Shown here: positions 31,789 to 32,115 of the stretch, in pieces
How the letters are laid out: each line of letters begins with the position of its first letter
Numbering within the stretch: the first letter of the stretch is position 1
NCBI GenBank assembly: GCA_003602475.1
Contig: QQSC01000006.1
Location: 1-32,115 of the forward strand
Direction: 5' to 3'
DNA from: Candidatus Poseidoniales archaeon
GTDB lineage: Archaea; Thermoplasmatota; Poseidoniia; Poseidoniales; Poseidoniaceae
DNA length: 32,115 nucleotides
Made by a program: the position numbers and the translations under genes
Notes under the pieces: generated by a model
What the model saw: the letters and a program-made list of their open reading frames with translations, nothing else
Told to the model about the DNA's origin: nothing
Database searches by the model: none

Positions 31789-32115
31789 ATGGAAGGCCAG
31801 CCTTACATTTCCTCGGATCAATCTCCGAAGGAATTGACCCTCCGCGTGGTGGTCGTAGGCGTCATCTTGGGGGTGTTGATGACAGCAGCGAATGCATACC
31901 TTGGATTGTATGCGGGAATGACCGTTTCTGCAAGCATTCCTGCCGCAGTGATGTCCATGATTGTCCTGCGAACCCTCTTCAATGATGTGTCAATCCTTGA
32001 GAACAACGCAGTACAAACCATGGCATCTGCGGGTGAATCGTTGGCTGCCGGTGTAATTTTCACAGTCCCTGCACTTCTTGTCATGGGTATTTGGGCGGAG
32101 ATCCAGTGGTTGGAG
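31789..32115 (+). CDS. OPT-family oligopeptide transporter, N-terminal part (cut by window edge)
   Basis: 109 codons are present, without a stop, so the ORF track does not list it. The translation starts MEGQPYISSDQSPKEL and continues into a first membrane helix, then NAYLGLYAGMTVSASIPAAV and ENNAVQTMASAGESLAAG, which are the conserved OPT/YSL opening blocks. These transporters import oligopeptides or metal chelates with protons across the cytoplasmic membrane; full members are usually 600-700 residues. GGAGGG lies 2 bases before the ATG, an unusually short spacing. It fits a peptide-using lifestyle together with the anchored S15-like hydrolase. Confidence 0.88.
   Translation, partial: MEGQPYISSDQSPKELTLRVVVVGVILGVLMTAANAYLGLYAGMTVSASIPAAVMSMIVLRTLFNDVSILENNAVQTMASAGESLAAGVIFTVPALLVMGIWAEIQWLE

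Overview
The window most likely comes from a mesophilic, aerobic archaeon of the Thermoplasmatota side, plausibly marine group II (Poseidoniales). The archaeal assignment rests on genes seen here: a proteasome-activating nucleotidase with a C-terminal HbYX motif, the archaeal/eukaryotic primase small subunit, an aMBF1-type transcription factor, Tsr3, a DUF835-like protein, and TATA-like boxes close to start codons. The lineage is an inference from gene mix and style (very dense packing, ATGA overlaps, acidic low-complexity proteins, peptide-scavenging genes) and was not tested by phylogeny.

Layout, left to right. (1) 1-25: the 3' end of a tRNA gene. (2) 98-2237, minus: a two-gene unit with a membrane protein carrying two zinc ribbons and four EF-hands, then a small zinc-ribbon protein. 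A DUF835-like gene (2359-3219) diverges from it. (3) 3208-6836, minus: hutU-hutH, histidine to imidazolone propionate. (4) 6927-8780, plus: a membrane-anchored CocE/X-Pro-type peptidase or esterase. (5) 8769-14187, minus: a five-gene run, aMBF1, tsr3, fdhD, a YdeP-like molybdopterin oxidoreductase and an MFS exporter. (6) 14277-17207, plus: PAN, then glutamate formiminotransferase and formimino-THF cyclodeaminase, the last steps of histidine degradation. (7) metG (minus) and a CNNM/CBS membrane protein (plus). (8) 20835-24983, minus: priS followed by two unusual low-complexity proteins and an alpha/beta hydrolase. (9) 25033-28717, minus: mqnE-mqnA-mqnD of the futalosine menaquinone route, then a half-length deoxyhypusine-hydroxylase-like HEAT protein and a small C/H-rich protein. 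(10) 28766-31648, minus: a PMCA-like P2-type ATPase. (11) 31789-32115, plus: the start of an OPT-family transporter, cut by the window edge.

Together the genes suggest a heterotroph that takes up and cleaves peptides (anchored S15-like enzyme, OPT transporter), burns histidine through the formimino-glutamate/THF branch, and respires with menaquinone. Imidazolonepropionase (hutI) and the menaquinone genes mqnB and mqnC are not in the window.

The most interesting item is the 161-residue protein at 25303-25788. It resembles only the C-terminal half of eukaryotic deoxyhypusine hydroxylase, including the inter-domain linker and two of the four His-Glu iron-binding pairs. Others worth attention are the EF-hand/zinc-ribbon membrane protein, the Lys/Ala/Pro-tailed membrane protein, and the proline-rich protein with a duplicated C-terminal module. 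I see no insertion sequences, CRISPR arrays, phage genes or rRNA. No gene-free stretch exceeds about 150 bases.
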